NCBI RefSeq assembly: GCF_900148505.1
Contig: NZ_FRXO01000015.1
Span: 24,541-88,540, forward strand
DNA: 64,000 nucleotides
Reading direction: 5' to 3'
Source: Pseudoxanthobacter soli DSM 19599
Lineage (GTDB): Bacteria > Pseudomonadota > Alphaproteobacteria > Rhizobiales > Segnochrobactraceae
Shown here: positions 37,021-46,417 of the stretch, piece after piece
How positions within the stretch are numbered: position 1 is the first letter of the stretch
Layout: each line of letters starts with the position of its first letter
Notes under the pieces: model-generated
The model's input: only the letters and a program-made list of their open reading frames with translations
The model's database searches: none
What the model was told of the DNA's origin: nothing
Program-made: the position numbers and the translations under genes

Positions 37021-37400
37021 ATCGCCCGCGTTTCGAGAACCGGCGCAGATGCCCGTCGTCCGGATCGCGTCGGTCCGGACGCGTCAGGCTGCGGCCTGCG
37101 TGCGGTCGCAGCCGTTCCGACCCCACGGTCCAGCGGCAACCGGCCGAAGGCCGGCCATTGTTCCGGTGGGCTCGCCATGCGTTCGGCTGTCCTGCTCCTG
37201 ATCCGGCCTCGCCCGCGATTCCGTTCGGCACCACGGGATTCGCCCGTCGGCCCATCTCGCCCCGAGCCTGTTGCGAAGTCCATCGCTGCCGGTCAAATCG
37301 GACCGATTTGAGAACGGCGCCCGCTCATCCACACCGAAAACGACCCGGGGGGCACGTCTCGCGACGCGCCCCCGGCAATGCTGCGGCGAAGGAGGCCGGT
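36999..37400. other. Gene-free stretch between MFS and extensin-like genes
   Basis: 402 bp. It holds a perfect palindrome at 37293-37311 and an inverted pair CGTCCGGA / TCCGGACG at 37057-37081. The in-frame extension of the extensin-like gene through part of it (to 37283) is Arg/Gly-rich and looks non-coding. Confidence 0.6.
37293..37311. promoter_or_regulatory. Perfect 19-nt palindrome
   Basis: TCAAATCGG-A-CCGATTTGA is an exact 9-1-9 dyad, 90 bp downstream of the MFS stop and about 295 bp upstream of the extensin-like start. Without a U-tract it is more operator-like than terminator-like. It may be a diverged relative of the repeat family. Confidence 0.5.
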
Positions 37401-38702
37401 TCAGGCGTGGACGCGGCTGTTCCGTGTTCTGGCCGGGGATGCGACGAGATAGATGCCGATCGCGACACCGAGCAGGCCGGCGAGCACGACATAATAGGCC
37501 GGCGCCAGCGGCTCGCCGCGCATCCACACACTGACGACGAGCGGGGTCAGGCCGCCGAACACGGCATAGGCGACATTGTAGGAGAACGAGATGCCGCTGA
37601 AGCGCACCGCCGGCGGGAAGGCCTGGATCATCACGAACGGGATCGCCCCGATCACGCCCACGGAGAGGCCGGCGATGCCATAGAGCGGCACCAGCAGGTG
37701 CGGCGCGTCGCCGATGTGGAAATAGAGCACGAACGCCGTCACCGCCATCGCGAGGCAGCCGACGATCAGCACCTTGCCGGCGCCGAAGCGGTCGGCGAGC
37801 GCACCGGAGGCGACACAGCCGAGCGTCAGCAGCAGCGTCGCGACCGCGTTGGCGGCGAGCGCGTCGCGCGGCGCGATGCCGTAGGCCTTCTCAAGAAGCG
37901 CCGGGGTCATCAGGATGATGACGACGACGCCCGCCGACAGCACCCAGGTCAGCAGCATGGAGATCGCGACGCCGCCGACATGGTCGCGCAGCACGGTCTT
38001 CAGCGGCAGTTCGGCGGCGAGAGCCTTGCGGGCCTGCATCTCCTGGAACACCGGCGTTTCTTCCAGCCAGCGGCGGAGATAGACCGAGACGAGCCCGAAC
38101 ACGCCGCCGAGCACGAACGCGAGGCGCCATCCATAGGACGCCACCTCGGCCGGCGTGAGCCAGTCGTTGATGGCGCTCGCCACCAGCGAGCCGATCATGA
38201 TGCCGGCCGTCAGGCCGCAGGTCAGCAGCCCCGCCGCGAAGCCGACGCGGTGGCGCGGCGCGTGTTCCGCCACGAACACCCACGCGCCCGGCACCTCGCC
38301 GCCGATGGCCGCGCCCTGCAGCACGCGCATCGCCAAAAGGCCGATCGGCGCCCAGATGCCGATGGAGGCGAAGGTCGGCATCACGCCGATCGCCAGCGTC
38401 GACAGCGCCATCAGGAGGATGGAGAGCGTGAACATCCGCTTGCGGCCGAACCGGTCGCCGAAATGGGCGATGACGATGCCGCCGAGCGGGCGCGCCAGAT
38501 AGCCGGCGGCGAAGATCGCGAACGCCTGCACGCTGCGCAGCCAGTCCGGCATTTCCGGCGGGAAGAACAGCTGCCCGACGACCCCGACGAAGAACACGTA
38601 GATGATGAAGTCGTAGAACTCCAACGCGCCGCCCAGGGCGGAAAGCGTCAGCGTGCGGTAATCGCGCCGGTTCAAGGGCCGGCCGACGGCAATCTCGGTC
38701 AT
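37401..38702 (-). CDS. MFS transporter, metabolite:H+ symporter (MHS) type
   Basis: A 433-residue 12-helix permease. It opens with LSALGGALEFYDFIIYVFFVGVVGQLFFP and carries the loop 2-3 motif GDRFGRKRMF. RPLGGIVIAHFGDRFGRKR and GEVPGAWVFVAEH place it in the MHS/ShiA-ProP family, whose substrates are organic acids, shikimate or osmolytes. The substrate is not predictable here. Start at ATG 38702; the frame to 38768 adds a Pro/Arg-rich stretch that does not fit the family. Confidence 0.9.
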   Translation of the reverse strand: MTEIAVGRPLNRRDYRTLTLSALGGALEFYDFIIYVFFVGVVGQLFFPPEMPDWLRSVQAFAIFAAGYLARPLGGIVIAHFGDRFGRKRMFTLSILLMALSTLAIGVMPTFASIGIWAPIGLLAMRVLQGAAIGGEVPGAWVFVAEHAPRHRVGFAAGLLTCGLTAGIMIGSLVASAINDWLTPAEVASYGWRLAFVLGGVFGLVSVYLRRWLEETPVFQEMQARKALAAELPLKTVLRDHVGGVAISMLLTWVLSAGVVVIILMTPALLEKAYGIAPRDALAANAVATLLLTLGCVASGALADRFGAGKVLIVGCLAMAVTAFVLYFHIGDAPHLLVPLYGIAGLSVGVIGAIPFVMIQAFPPAVRFSGISFSYNVAYAVFGGLTPLVVSVWMRGEPLAPAYYVVLAGLLGVAIGIYLVASPARTRNSRVHA

Positions 38703-38892
38703 GACGGTCTCGTGGTCTGGATGCTGCGCGCGCCGCGGCCGGGGAGGAAGCGCCTGCGGGGCCGGCATCGATGCGGGCTTTGCGCGCCCTCATTATGGCG
38801 GAAATGCGGCTTGCGCAATAAACCTCACCGCAGACCGGCCATGCACGACATAAACGGGCGTCTTGCTGCAATCGGCGGTGCGAACGGTCGAT

Positions 38893-39399
38893 CTATGAAG
38901 AAGCGGTGTCGATCAGCGAGAGGACGAGCGTCATCGGATGACGCGGCGTGCCGGTGAAACCGTGGTGCTCGTAGAACGTTCGGGCATCGTCCGAAATGGC
39001 GTGTACGAGAATGCCCCGGATGCCCAGGATGGCGGACGCGTGGCGGACGCGCAGCACGGCATCCTGCAGCAACGCGACGCCGAGGCCTCGCCCCTGCATC
39101 GAGCGGTCGACCGCGAGCCTGCCGAGAACGGCCATCGGAATCGGGTCGGGCATGTTCCGCCGCAGCCGGCCGGTCGCATCCGACGACGCGAGCGCACCCG
39201 ATGCCAGCGCGTAATATCCTACCACCCGGCGTTCCGCTGTGGTCACGACATAGGTGCGGGACGCGCCGGAAATCTGGTTTGCCAGGGCGCGCCGCCGCAG
39301 CCAGTCGTCGAGCGCCGCTTCGCCGGACTGGAATGCCGTCAAGACATGCGTCTCCAGCAGCGGTGCCGGCGCATGAAGCTCCACGCTCAGTCTTTCCAC
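38893..39399 (-). CDS. GNAT toxin of a TacAT/AtaRT-type toxin-antitoxin pair
   Basis: A 168-residue acetyltransferase. The acetyl-CoA loop is QGRGLG (102-107) and the likely catalytic tyrosine is Tyr143 in ARTFYEHHGF. Other family marks are FQSGEAALDDWLRRRALANQ and the self-stop VLGRLAVDRS. Such toxins acetylate aminoacyl-tRNA and block translation. The start overlaps the antitoxin stop by 13 bp, the usual antitoxin-first order. Confidence 0.92.
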   Translation of the reverse strand: MERLSVELHAPAPLLETHVLTAFQSGEAALDDWLRRRALANQISGASRTYVVTTAERRVVGYYALASGALASSDATGRLRRNMPDPIPMAVLGRLAVDRSMQGRGLGVALLQDAVLRVRHASAILGIRGILVHAISDDARTFYEHHGFTGTPRHPMTLVLSLIDTASS

Positions 39400-39680
39400 G
39401 GCTTCGGCGCGCGCATCAGCCGCTCATATCCCTCACCGGAGGGCGGGCGGTCGAGAACGGAGAGGAAGTGCTCGAAGGTCTCATGGTCGACGCGCACGAA
39501 GGCACGATCAAGCAATGCGTGCTCCGCGGCCAGGCGAGCGGCATCGATCATGAAGTCGGAGCGCGTCTTGCCGGCAATCTGCGCGGCCCGATCGATCAGG
39601 TCCCGAACATCCTCGCGCACCCGCAGGTTTACCGGGCGCGTCGCAGCCGCAGGCAAAGTCTCCTTCGATGGCGAGGCCAT
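39387..39680 (-). CDS. DUF1778 ribbon-helix-helix antitoxin
   Basis: A 97-residue protein. The RHH fold is at residues 14-60 (PVNLRVREDVRDLIDRAAQI, GKTRSDFMIDAARLAAE) and an acidic/hydrophobic C-terminal tail (FEHFLSVLDRPP) should wrap the toxin. GGAAGAG precedes the ATG. It binds its own operator with the toxin in related systems; a perfect palindrome lies 33 bp upstream. Confidence 0.93.
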   Translation of the reverse strand: MASPSKETLPAAATRPVNLRVREDVRDLIDRAAQIAGKTRSDFMIDAARLAAEHALLDRAFVRVDHETFEHFLSVLDRPPSGEGYERLMRAPKPWKD

Positions 39681-39712
39681 GTTCTCTTCCCTTCCGGCTC
39701 CGGCCCATCAGA

Positions 39713-39725
39713 TACACATTGTGTA
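39713..39725. promoter_or_regulatory. Operator palindrome of the GNAT/RHH operon
   Basis: TACACATTGTGTA is a perfect 6-1-6 dyad 33 bp upstream of the antitoxin start, in an AT-rich patch. It matches where RHH antitoxins of the TacA/AtaR type bind for conditional autoregulation. Confidence 0.7.
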
Positions 39726-39749
39726 CCCAGCATACCATCCAACGTCGCC

Positions 39750-39790
39750 CGAAAACAGTCGGGGCAGCGAGCGTGATCGCTCGCCGCCCC
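39750..39790 (-). terminator. Probable terminator of pgi
   Basis: Interrupted stem 39761-39773 with 39778-39790 (12 of 13 pairs, TGAT loop), 33 bp past the pgi stop. On the minus strand it is followed by GACTGTTTTCGG, a short U-tract. Confidence 0.6.
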
Positions 39791-39822
39791 GGTCTCTCAC
39801 CTGTCCGTTGATCCGGACTGGA

Positions 39823-41475
39823 TCAGGTGTTGTAGCCGACCACCGAACCGTTGGCGTGGAGGTGGGCGACGAGGCCGGCGGTGGAGGAATCGAACGTGGC
39901 AGGGTCCGCCTTGCCGTCGATCACCGGCTGCAGCGACAGCGCCAGTTCCTTGCCGAGTTCCACGCCCCACTGGTCGAACGAGTTGATGCCCCAGATCGCG
40001 CCTTCGACGAACACGGTGTGCTCGTAGAGCGCGAGCAGGCGGCCGACCGTGAACGGATCGAGCTTGGCATAGGCGATGGTCGTGGTCGGCCGGTTGCCCG
40101 GGAACACCTTGTGGGGCGCGAGGCGCGCGGCCTCGTCCGGAGCCATGCCGGCGGCGAGAAGCTGCGCCGTCGCCTCCTCCAGCGTGCGGCCTTCCATCAG
40201 CGCCTTGGTCTGGGCGAGGCAGTTGGCGACGAGGTAGCCGTGCTGGTGGGGAAGCTGGTGCGGCTCCGCGGCGATCAGGAAGTCGGCCGGGATCACGTCG
40301 GTGCCCTGATGGATGAGCTGGTAGAAGGCGTGCTGGCCGTTGGTGCCGGGCTCGCCCCAGACCACAGGGCCGGTTGCGGTCTTCGCCGGCGTGCCGTCGC
40401 GGGTGACGCGCTTGCCGTTCGATTCCATGTCGAGCTGCTGCAGGTGGGCGGCGAAGCGCGACAGGTGCTGGTCGTAGGGCAGGATCGCCTTGGTCGGGAA
40501 GCCCCAGACATTGCGGTACCACACCCCGAGCAGGCCCTGGATCACCGGCAGGTTTTCCAGCAGCGGCGCGGTGCGGAAGTGCTCGTCCATGGCGTGGCCG
40601 CCGGCGAGGAACGCCTCGAAATTGTCGGCTCCGACGGCGAGTTCGACCGAGAGGCCGATCGCCGACCACACCGAATAGCGCCCGCCGACCCAGTCCCAGA
40701 ACCCGAAGGCGCGGTCTTCCGGAATGCCGAACGCGGCGATCTTGGTGAGGTTGGTCGAGAGCGCCGCGAAGTGGGAACCGACCGCGGCGTCGCCGAGCTT
40801 GTCCACCACCCACGCCCGCGCGGTGCCGGCATTGGTCATGGTCTCGAGCGTGGTGAAGGTCTTGGAGGCGACGAGGAACAGCGTCGTTTCCGGATCGAGC
40901 GTCGCCAGCGTGTCGTGGATGTGGGCGCCGTCGACATTGGAGACGTAGTGCACCGCCGGCCCGTCGCCGCGATAGGGCGCGAGCGCCAGCGTCACCATCG
41001 CCGGGCCGAGATCGGAGCCGCCGATGCCGATATTGACGACGTCGGTGATGCGCTTGCCGGTCGCGCCCGCGATGGCGCCGGACCGCACGCCCTCGGCGAA
41101 GGCGCGCATCCGCGCCAGCACCTCGTTGACCTCGGGCATCACGTCCTTGCCGGCGGAATAGATCGGCCGGTTGGAGCGGTTGCGCAGGGCGACGTGCAGC
41201 ACCGAACGATGCTCGGTGAAATTGATCGGCTCGCCCGCGAACATCCGCGCGCGAAGCCCCTCGACATCGGCGGCCCGCGCGAGATCGGCCAGGAGGTCGA
41301 AGGTCTCGCGGGTGGCGCGATGCTTGGAATAGTCGATCAGCAGGTCGTCGACCTTGAGCGAGAACCGGGCGAAGCGGTCCTTGTCGGCCTTGAACAGGTC
41401 GCGCATGTGCACGCCGTCGAAGGTGGCGCGGTGCGCTTCGAGACGGGCGAGTGCTTCAGCGACGGCGTCGGTCAT
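39823..41475 (-). CDS. pgi: Glucose-6-phosphate isomerase
   Basis: A 550-residue cytosolic enzyme interconverting glucose 6-phosphate and fructose 6-phosphate. PGI signatures are present: [47 protein letters not shown] and the second signature [13 protein letters not shown]. The catalytic Glu lies in the MESNGK region, and the His in the [15 protein letters not shown] region. Start at ATG 41475, with GGAG at six bases. It is flanked by a toxin-antitoxin pair downstream and an AmpG-like permease upstream. Confidence 0.97.
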   Translation of the reverse strand: MTDAVAEALARLEAHRATFDGVHMRDLFKADKDRFARFSLKVDDLLIDYSKHRATRETFDLLADLARAADVEGLRARMFAGEPINFTEHRSVLHVALRNRSNRPIYSAGKDVMPEVNEVLARMRAFAEGVRSGAIAGATGKRITDVVNIGIGGSDLGPAMVTLALAPYRGDGPAVHYVSNVDGAHIHDTLATLDPETTLFLVASKTFTTLETMTNAGTARAWVVDKLGDAAVGSHFAALSTNLTKIAAFGIPEDRAFGFWDWVGGRYSVWSAIGLSVELAVGADNFEAFLAGGHAMDEHFRTAPLLENLPVIQGLLGVWYRNVWGFPTKAILPYDQHLSRFAAHLQQLDMESNGKRVTRDGTPAKTATGPVVWGEPGTNGQHAFYQLIHQGTDVIPADFLIAAEPHQLPHQHGYLVANCLAQTKALMEGRTLEEATAQLLAAGMAPDEAARLAPHKVFPGNRPTTTIAYAKLDPFTVGRLLALYEHTVFVEGAIWGINSFDQWGVELGKELALSLQPVIDGKADPATFDSSTAGLVAHLHANGSVVGYNT

Positions 41476-41611
41476 CGGTTGCTCCGGCTTCTTGGGCGCC
41501 CGGCTGGGCGCGCCGACCATCGGATGATAAAGGCGCGGATAGTCTCGCTGGCGGGGATGTCTGGACGGAGACGGTCGGATGAACGCGAAGCCGGGGCGAC
41601 CTTGTGCCGCC

Positions 41612-43057
41612 TCAGGCTGCGCGCCGCGCCTCGCGCCGCTTGAGCACGCCCAGAAGGGCGAGCCCCGGCAGGGCCAGCAGCGTGGCGATCACATAGTACC
41701 AGACCCATCCCGCATAGGCGACGACGAAGCCCGCCGGCGCCGCCAGCGTCACCCGCGCCATGCCCTCGAGCGAGGTAAGCAGCGCGAACTGGGTGGCGGT
41801 GTAGTCGCGGTTGGAACAGAGCTTGGAGAGATAGGCCGCCATCACCGTGCCGCCGATGCCGGTGGCGAAGTTCTCCAGTGCGATGGTGCCGCACAGCGTG
41901 GTCGCGGCCCACAGGCCCTGGAGGCCGTGCTCGGAAATCGACGTCAGCGTGATGCGCTTCACCCCGTCGGCTCCGACCACGCCCACCGCCTCGACGAGAT
42001 GCGGCAGGTCCAGCGCCGGCCAAACGAAGGTGATGTTGGTGGCCATCTGGCCGATGGTGGCGATCCACAGAGCCTTCATCACGCCGATGCGGTTCGCCAG
42101 GATGCCGCCGACGAACCCGCCCGCGATCACCGAGAAGAAGCCGAACGGCCATTGCAGCGCCGCGTAGGTCGCCTTCTCGAAACCCATGGTGAGGAAGAAA
42201 TAGGTGCGCAGTTCCGTGGTGAAGGCGTCGCCGAGCTTGAACAGCAGCACGAACAGCAGGATCAGCCACCACGCGTCCTTCTTCACGAAGTCGCGGAACG
42301 GATCGACCACGGCGCTGCGGAAGCGGCCCTCGGCGCGGTGGGCGAAGCGCGGCGCCTGCGCCGCCCAGTCCTCCTTCGCCAGGAAGGTGCCGACGATGCC
42401 GATCAGCACGAGGCTCGAAACCGCGATGAAGCCGAGATGCCAGGCTTCCGCCTGCGGCACGCCCGACGCCTCGATCCACGACACCAGCCCGACCGTGCCG
42501 GCGAACGACACCAGCATCGCCACCCGGTAGGCGGCGAGGAAATTGGCGGTGCCGGCGGCCTGTTCGCTCTCTTCGAGCGATTCGATGCGCAGCGCGTCGA
42601 CGGCGATGTCCTGTGTCGCCGACAGGAACGCCACCACGACCGCGACCGCGGCGACGCCCATCCGGTCCACCGCGGGATCGAACAGGCCGAGGCAGGCGAT
42701 CGCCGCCATCAGCAGGATCTGGATGGAGAGCAGCCAGGCCCGGCGGTGGCCCAGAAGCCGCGACAGGCCGGGGATGGCGAAGCCGTCGATGGCGGGCGAC
42801 CAGACGAATTTCCAGCCATAGGCGATGCCGACCAGCCCGAACAGGCCGATGGTCTCGACGCTGACGCCGGTCTCGGTCAGCCACGCCTGCAAGGTGGAGC
42901 CGGTCAGCTGCAGCGGCAGGCCCGACGAGAAGCCGAGCAGCAGCATGACGGCGACCCGCCGCCGGCCGTAGACGGCGAACAGGCGGGCGAGCCAGCCGAG
43001 CGGCGGCGCGGCTTCCGCGGCGCCCTGGGATGGGGCTGAAGTGGTCGGCTCGCTCAC
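41612..43057 (-). CDS. ampG: AmpG-like MFS permease (muropeptide transporter)
   Basis: A 481-residue MFS protein with about 12-14 helices. The family opening is [21 protein letters not shown] and then [20 protein letters not shown]. The [13 protein letters not shown] segment is diagnostic for AmpG/Acetyl-CoA-transporter-like permeases that import GlcNAc-anhydroMurNAc peptides for wall recycling. I use GTG 43057, with GAGG eight bases upstream, over the unsupported ATG 43123. It ends with a short basic tail. Confidence 0.9.
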   Translation of the reverse strand: MSEPTTSAPSQGAAEAAPPLGWLARLFAVYGRRRVAVMLLLGFSSGLPLQLTGSTLQAWLTETGVSVETIGLFGLVGIAYGWKFVWSPAIDGFAIPGLSRLLGHRRAWLLSIQILLMAAIACLGLFDPAVDRMGVAAVAVVVAFLSATQDIAVDALRIESLEESEQAAGTANFLAAYRVAMLVSFAGTVGLVSWIEASGVPQAEAWHLGFIAVSSLVLIGIVGTFLAKEDWAAQAPRFAHRAEGRFRSAVVDPFRDFVKKDAWWLILLFVLLFKLGDAFTTELRTYFFLTMGFEKATYAALQWPFGFFSVIAGGFVGGILANRIGVMKALWIATIGQMATNITFVWPALDLPHLVEAVGVVGADGVKRITLTSISEHGLQGLWAATTLCGTIALENFATGIGGTVMAAYLSKLCSNRDYTATQFALLTSLEGMARVTLAAPAGFVVAYAGWVWYYVIATLLALPGLALLGVLKRREARRAA

Positions 43058-43203
43058 CCTGTCGGCCTCGTTGTCCGCTCTCGCGCGGCACCCGCCGCGC
43101 TTTGGCGGATCATGCCCCGGCATCGGTTAACGGATGCGAATCAAGCCGGCCCAGCATGGCGGCATCGGCCCGCCGCCGCCAGCCGTCCGGAGCCGGACGA
43201 GGC

Positions 43204-44238
43204 TCACTCGTCGGGAGAGTCCTCGATCGGATCGTAGATCGAGCTGTCGAAGCCGAGCAGGTTGAACGACTGCTGCATATGGTCCGGCAGCGGCGCCGAC
43301 ACATCGAGCACGCCGCCAGCCGGATGCGGGATGATGATCCGCCGGGCGTGGAGGTGCAGGCGGTTCTGGATGCCGCCGGGCAGCTGCCAGTTCTCGATGT
43401 TGAAATATTTGGGATCGCCGATGATCGGGTGGCCCATATGGGCGGCGTGGGCGCGAAGCTGGTGGGTGCGCCCCGTCACCGGCCGCATTGAAAGCCAGGC
43501 GATCTGCTGGGCTGCCTGGTCGACGACGGCATAATAGGTCAGCGCGTGCACCGCCTCGTCCTCGCCGTGCTGGGCGATGCGCATGCGCTCGCCCTCCGGC
43601 CCCGGCTCCTTGGCGAGGAAGGTGGAGATGCGGCCCTGCCGCGGCTTCGGCACGCCCTTGACGAGCGACCAGTAGATTTTCTTGGTCTGGCGGGCGCGGA
43701 ACGAGCCGGTCAGCTTCTCCGCCGCCAGCCGCGTGCGCGCCACCACCAGAATGCCCGAGGTGTCGCGGTCGATGCGGTGGACGAGGCGCGGCTTCTGGCC
43801 CTTGGCGTCGCGGAAGGCTTCCAGCATGCCGTCGACATGGCGCGTCAGGCCTGAACCGCCCTGCACGGCAAGGCCCGCCGGCTTGTTGAACACGAAGGTC
43901 TCGCGATCCTCGTGCAGGATGAGGCTTTCCAGGAACGCGCGGTCGCTCGGCCGGCCGGCCGGGGCCAGCCGCTCGCCGCGCTCCTCGCCGCCACCGCCGC
44001 CGGCCCAGGGCGAGGCGCCCGCCGGCCCGTCGGTCGGCATCGGCGGGATGCGCACGCCCTGCCCCGACGCCAGCCGCGTCGATGCCTTGACGCGCGCGCC
44101 GTCGACCCGGATCTGCCCCGAGCGCAACAATTTCTGCAGCTGGACGAAGCCCAGCCCCGGATAATGAGCCTTGAACCAGCGATCGAGACGCATGCCGTCT
44201 TCGTCGCGGCCAACGGTGATGGTGTAGACGCCTGCCAT
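43204..44238 (-). CDS. rluC: RluC/RluD-family 23S rRNA pseudouridine synthase
   Basis: A 344-residue enzyme. The N-terminal S4 RNA-binding domain (LDRWFKAHYPGLGFVQLQKLLRSGQIRVDG) is followed by the catalytic core with motif II HRIDRDTSGILVVA (catalytic Asp in RID) and GRTHQLRAHAAHMGHPIIGD. Most similar in pattern to RluC-type enzymes, though target uridines cannot be read from sequence. A Gly-rich insertion (about residues 75-95) separates the two domains. Start at ATG 44238; the upstream frame overlaps crcB and is a shadow. Confidence 0.92.
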   Translation of the reverse strand: MAGVYTITVGRDEDGMRLDRWFKAHYPGLGFVQLQKLLRSGQIRVDGARVKASTRLASGQGVRIPPMPTDGPAGASPWAGGGGGEERGERLAPAGRPSDRAFLESLILHEDRETFVFNKPAGLAVQGGSGLTRHVDGMLEAFRDAKGQKPRLVHRIDRDTSGILVVARTRLAAEKLTGSFRARQTKKIYWSLVKGVPKPRQGRISTFLAKEPGPEGERMRIAQHGEDEAVHALTYYAVVDQAAQQIAWLSMRPVTGRTHQLRAHAAHMGHPIIGDPKYFNIENWQLPGGIQNRLHLHARRIIIPHPAGGVLDVSAPLPDHMQQSFNLLGFDSSIYDPIEDSPDE

Positions 44239-44332
44239 GATGCCCCGTAGGTGGCAGGTTCCCGCCCGGTTCGCAAGCGCGGAATAGTGCGGGCGCCTGC
44301 GCGCGCCGCGCGCGGCTCGGCCGGCCGGCGCG

Positions 44333-44369
44333 TCTTCCGTTCGGATCGAGCCGGTCGGAAAGCGCTCTA
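44333..44369. repeat. Intergenic palindromic repeat, copy C
   Basis: On the minus strand it reads TAGAGCGCTTTCCGACCG, followed by GCTCGATCCGAACGGAAG. The leading TAG is the stop codon of crcB copy 2 (44367-44369), the same arrangement as at copy A. TTCCG / CGGAA ends pair as a hairpin. Confidence 0.65.
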
Positions 44370-44750
44370 CTGGAACAGCATCCGCCCGCCGAGCATCCCG
44401 GCGGCGACGGCCAGCAGCGACAGCACCACGGAACCCAGCACATAGGCGGCCGCCAGCATCAGCTCGCCGCGCTCCCACAGCACGAAGCTGTCGAGCGAGA
44501 ACGTGGAGAACGTGGTGTAGCCGCCGAGCACACCGGTGGTGAAGAACACCCGGAACCACTTCGAAGCGGTCGGCTCCTGGAAGGCCAGCCACGAGATCAC
44601 CGCGCCCATGATGAACGAGCCGGTGATGTTGATGAAGAACGTCCCCCAGGGAAACGCCATCCCGAACGTCTTCATCGCGAACATGCCGACATAGTAACGC
44701 ACCAGGGCGCCGAGGCCGCCCCCGACGAACACCAGCATTGCATCGGACAT
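44367..44750 (-). CDS. crcB: Fluoride ion channel Fluc/CrcB (copy 2)
   Basis: A 127-residue four-helix protein. GGGLGALVRYYVGMFA, PWGTFFINITGSFIMG and GVLGGYTTFSTFSLDSF carry the pore Asn/Gly and Phe-box residues. It is diverged from copy 1 at 21780 (for example FFINITGSF versus LINMGGSF), so not a recent duplication. It could be a homodimer or pair with the other. No recognisable fluoride riboswitch upstream. Its TAG stop lies in repeat copy C. Confidence 0.95.
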   Translation of the reverse strand: MSDAMLVFVGGGLGALVRYYVGMFAMKTFGMAFPWGTFFINITGSFIMGAVISWLAFQEPTASKWFRVFFTTGVLGGYTTFSTFSLDSFVLWERGELMLAAAYVLGSVVLSLLAVAAGMLGGRMLFQ

Positions 44751-44902
44751 CGGTCTTCCCCAGCTAGCCTGTCACGACGGCAAGGCGGCGGTCCGGCCCC
44801 GCCGCGCATCGTCGTGGCACGCTAATCCATCGGCCTGAAAAGGGGAATGCGGCTCTCCGCCATGCGGATGCACAGAGTGGCCGGGGGCCTATCGCGACCG
44901 CA

Positions 44903-46213
44903 TCAGCCTTCGTTGCGGCTGCGCCTCAGCTCCGCCCATCGGGCGAGCCGCTCGCCGAGCACCTTCTCGAAGCCGCGCGGCGTCGGCCGGTAGAAGCTCT
45001 GGCGGCCGATGGCTTCGGGAAAATAGTCCTGCCCCGAGAAGGCGTCCGGCTCGTCGTGGTCGTAGCGGTAGCCGGTGCCGTAGCCCTCGGATTTCATCAG
45101 CCTGGTCGGCGCGTTCAGGATCGTCTTCGGCGGCACCAGCGAGCCGTTCTCCTTGGCGACGCGCATCGCGGCCTTGTAGGCGTTGTAGGCGGCATTGGAT
45201 TTCGGCGCGGTGGCGAGATAGATCGCCGTCTGCGCCAGCGCCAGCTCGCCCTCCGGGCTGCCGAGGAAGTGATAGGCGTCCTTGGCCGCGTTCGCGACCA
45301 CCAGCGCCTGCGGATCGGCAAGACCGATATCCTCCACCGCCATGCGCACCAGCCGCCGCGCCACGAACAGCGGGTCCTCGCCGGCATCGAGCATCCGGCA
45401 GAGATAATAGAGCGCCGCATCGGGATCCGAGCCGCGCACCGACTTGTGCAGCGCCGAGATCAGGTTGTAGTGCCCGTCTTCGGACTTGTCGTAGATCGGC
45501 GCCCGGCGTTGCAGCACCGCCTGCAGCCGCTCGGCGTCGAAGATCTCGCCCTCGCCGGCGGCGCGCCAGACCTCCTCCGCGAGCGTCAGCGCGGCGCGGC
45601 CGTCGCCGTCGGCCATGCGCACCAGCACGCCGCGCGCCTCCTTGTCGAGCGGCAGGCGCCGCTTCTCCACCTCTTCGGCGCGGCCGAGCAGGCGCATCAC
45701 CGCCTCGCCGTCGAGCGGGCGGAACACCAGCACCTGCGCGCGCGACAAAAGCGCGGCATTCAGTTCGAACGACGGGTTTTCCGTGGTGGCGCCAACGAGC
45801 GTGACCGTGCCGTCTTCCATCACCGGCAGGAAGGAATCCTGCTGGGCCTTGTTGAAGCGGTGGATCTCGTCGACGAACAGCAGCGTGCCCTTGCCCATGG
45901 CGCGGCGGCCGCGGGCGGCATCGAACAGCTTCTTCAGGTCCGCCACGCCGGTGTGGATCGCCGACACCTGCTCGAAGGCGAGATCGGTCTCGCCCGCCAG
46001 CAGCCGCGCGACCGTGGTCTTGCCGGTGCCGGGCGGGCCCCAGAACACCAGGCTGCCGACGGAGCCGGAGCGCAGCATCCGCGTCAGGGTTCCGTCCGGC
46101 CCGACCAGATGGTCCTGGCCGACGACTTCGGAGAGCTTCCTCGGCCGCAGGCGGTCGGCCAGCGGACGCGGCGCGGACCGCTCGAAACCGGCGGCGGCGA
46201 ACAGATCGGACAT
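44903..46213 (-). CDS. rarA: Replication-associated recombination protein RarA/MgsA (AAA+ ATPase)
   Basis: A 436-residue clamp-loader-like ATPase that acts at stalled replication forks. Walker A is GPPGTGKTT (59-67), Walker B LLFVDEIHRF (111-120) and sensor VGATTENPSFELN. The C-terminal tetramerisation and MgsA_C regions follow (RGSDPDAALYYLCRMLDAGEDP; YRYDHDEPDAFSGQDYFPE). Start at ATG 46213, as MSDLFAAAGF fits the family. The frame running to 46366 includes repeat copy D and is rejected. Confidence 0.95.
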   Translation of the reverse strand: MSDLFAAAGFERSAPRPLADRLRPRKLSEVVGQDHLVGPDGTLTRMLRSGSVGSLVFWGPPGTGKTTVARLLAGETDLAFEQVSAIHTGVADLKKLFDAARGRRAMGKGTLLFVDEIHRFNKAQQDSFLPVMEDGTVTLVGATTENPSFELNAALLSRAQVLVFRPLDGEAVMRLLGRAEEVEKRRLPLDKEARGVLVRMADGDGRAALTLAEEVWRAAGEGEIFDAERLQAVLQRRAPIYDKSEDGHYNLISALHKSVRGSDPDAALYYLCRMLDAGEDPLFVARRLVRMAVEDIGLADPQALVVANAAKDAYHFLGSPEGELALAQTAIYLATAPKSNAAYNAYKAAMRVAKENGSLVPPKTILNAPTRLMKSEGYGTGYRYDHDEPDAFSGQDYFPEAIGRQSFYRPTPRGFEKVLGERLARWAELRRSRNEG

Positions 46214-46303
46214 GGCGGAACCCCGGGCATCCGCCGCCGGCGCGCCTGAACAACGCAGGGACCGGTGTGCGGCAGCGATCTCAACACGGCCCGGAGTAAC
46301 GCC

Positions 46304-46335
46304 CCGTTCGGATCGGCTCGATCGGAACGGAACGC
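46304..46335. repeat. Intergenic palindromic repeat, copy D
   Basis: GTTCGGATCG / CGATCGGAAC, 46306-46315 with 46319-46328, loop GCT, nine of ten positions paired, in the 204-bp gap between rarA and the protease gene. Related to copies A-C through the TCCGATC/GGAAC elements. Confidence 0.6.
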
Positions 46336-46417
46336 CGCCGGACGGCCTTGCATAGTGGATCGACAAGGCCGCTTCCAGCGCCTTGCCGCCTGTCGCCGAG
46401 AGGCCGACGGTCGAGGC

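Noticed and set aside
36999..37283. N-terminal extension of the extensin-like gene
   Set aside because: It would place the signal peptide over 120 residues in, and the added residues are Arg/Gly/Pro low-complexity.
44751..44902. Fluoride riboswitch upstream of crcB copy 2
   Set aside because: A GGCCGATGG stretch is present on the minus strand, but the required pairing segment and the rest of the core are missing.
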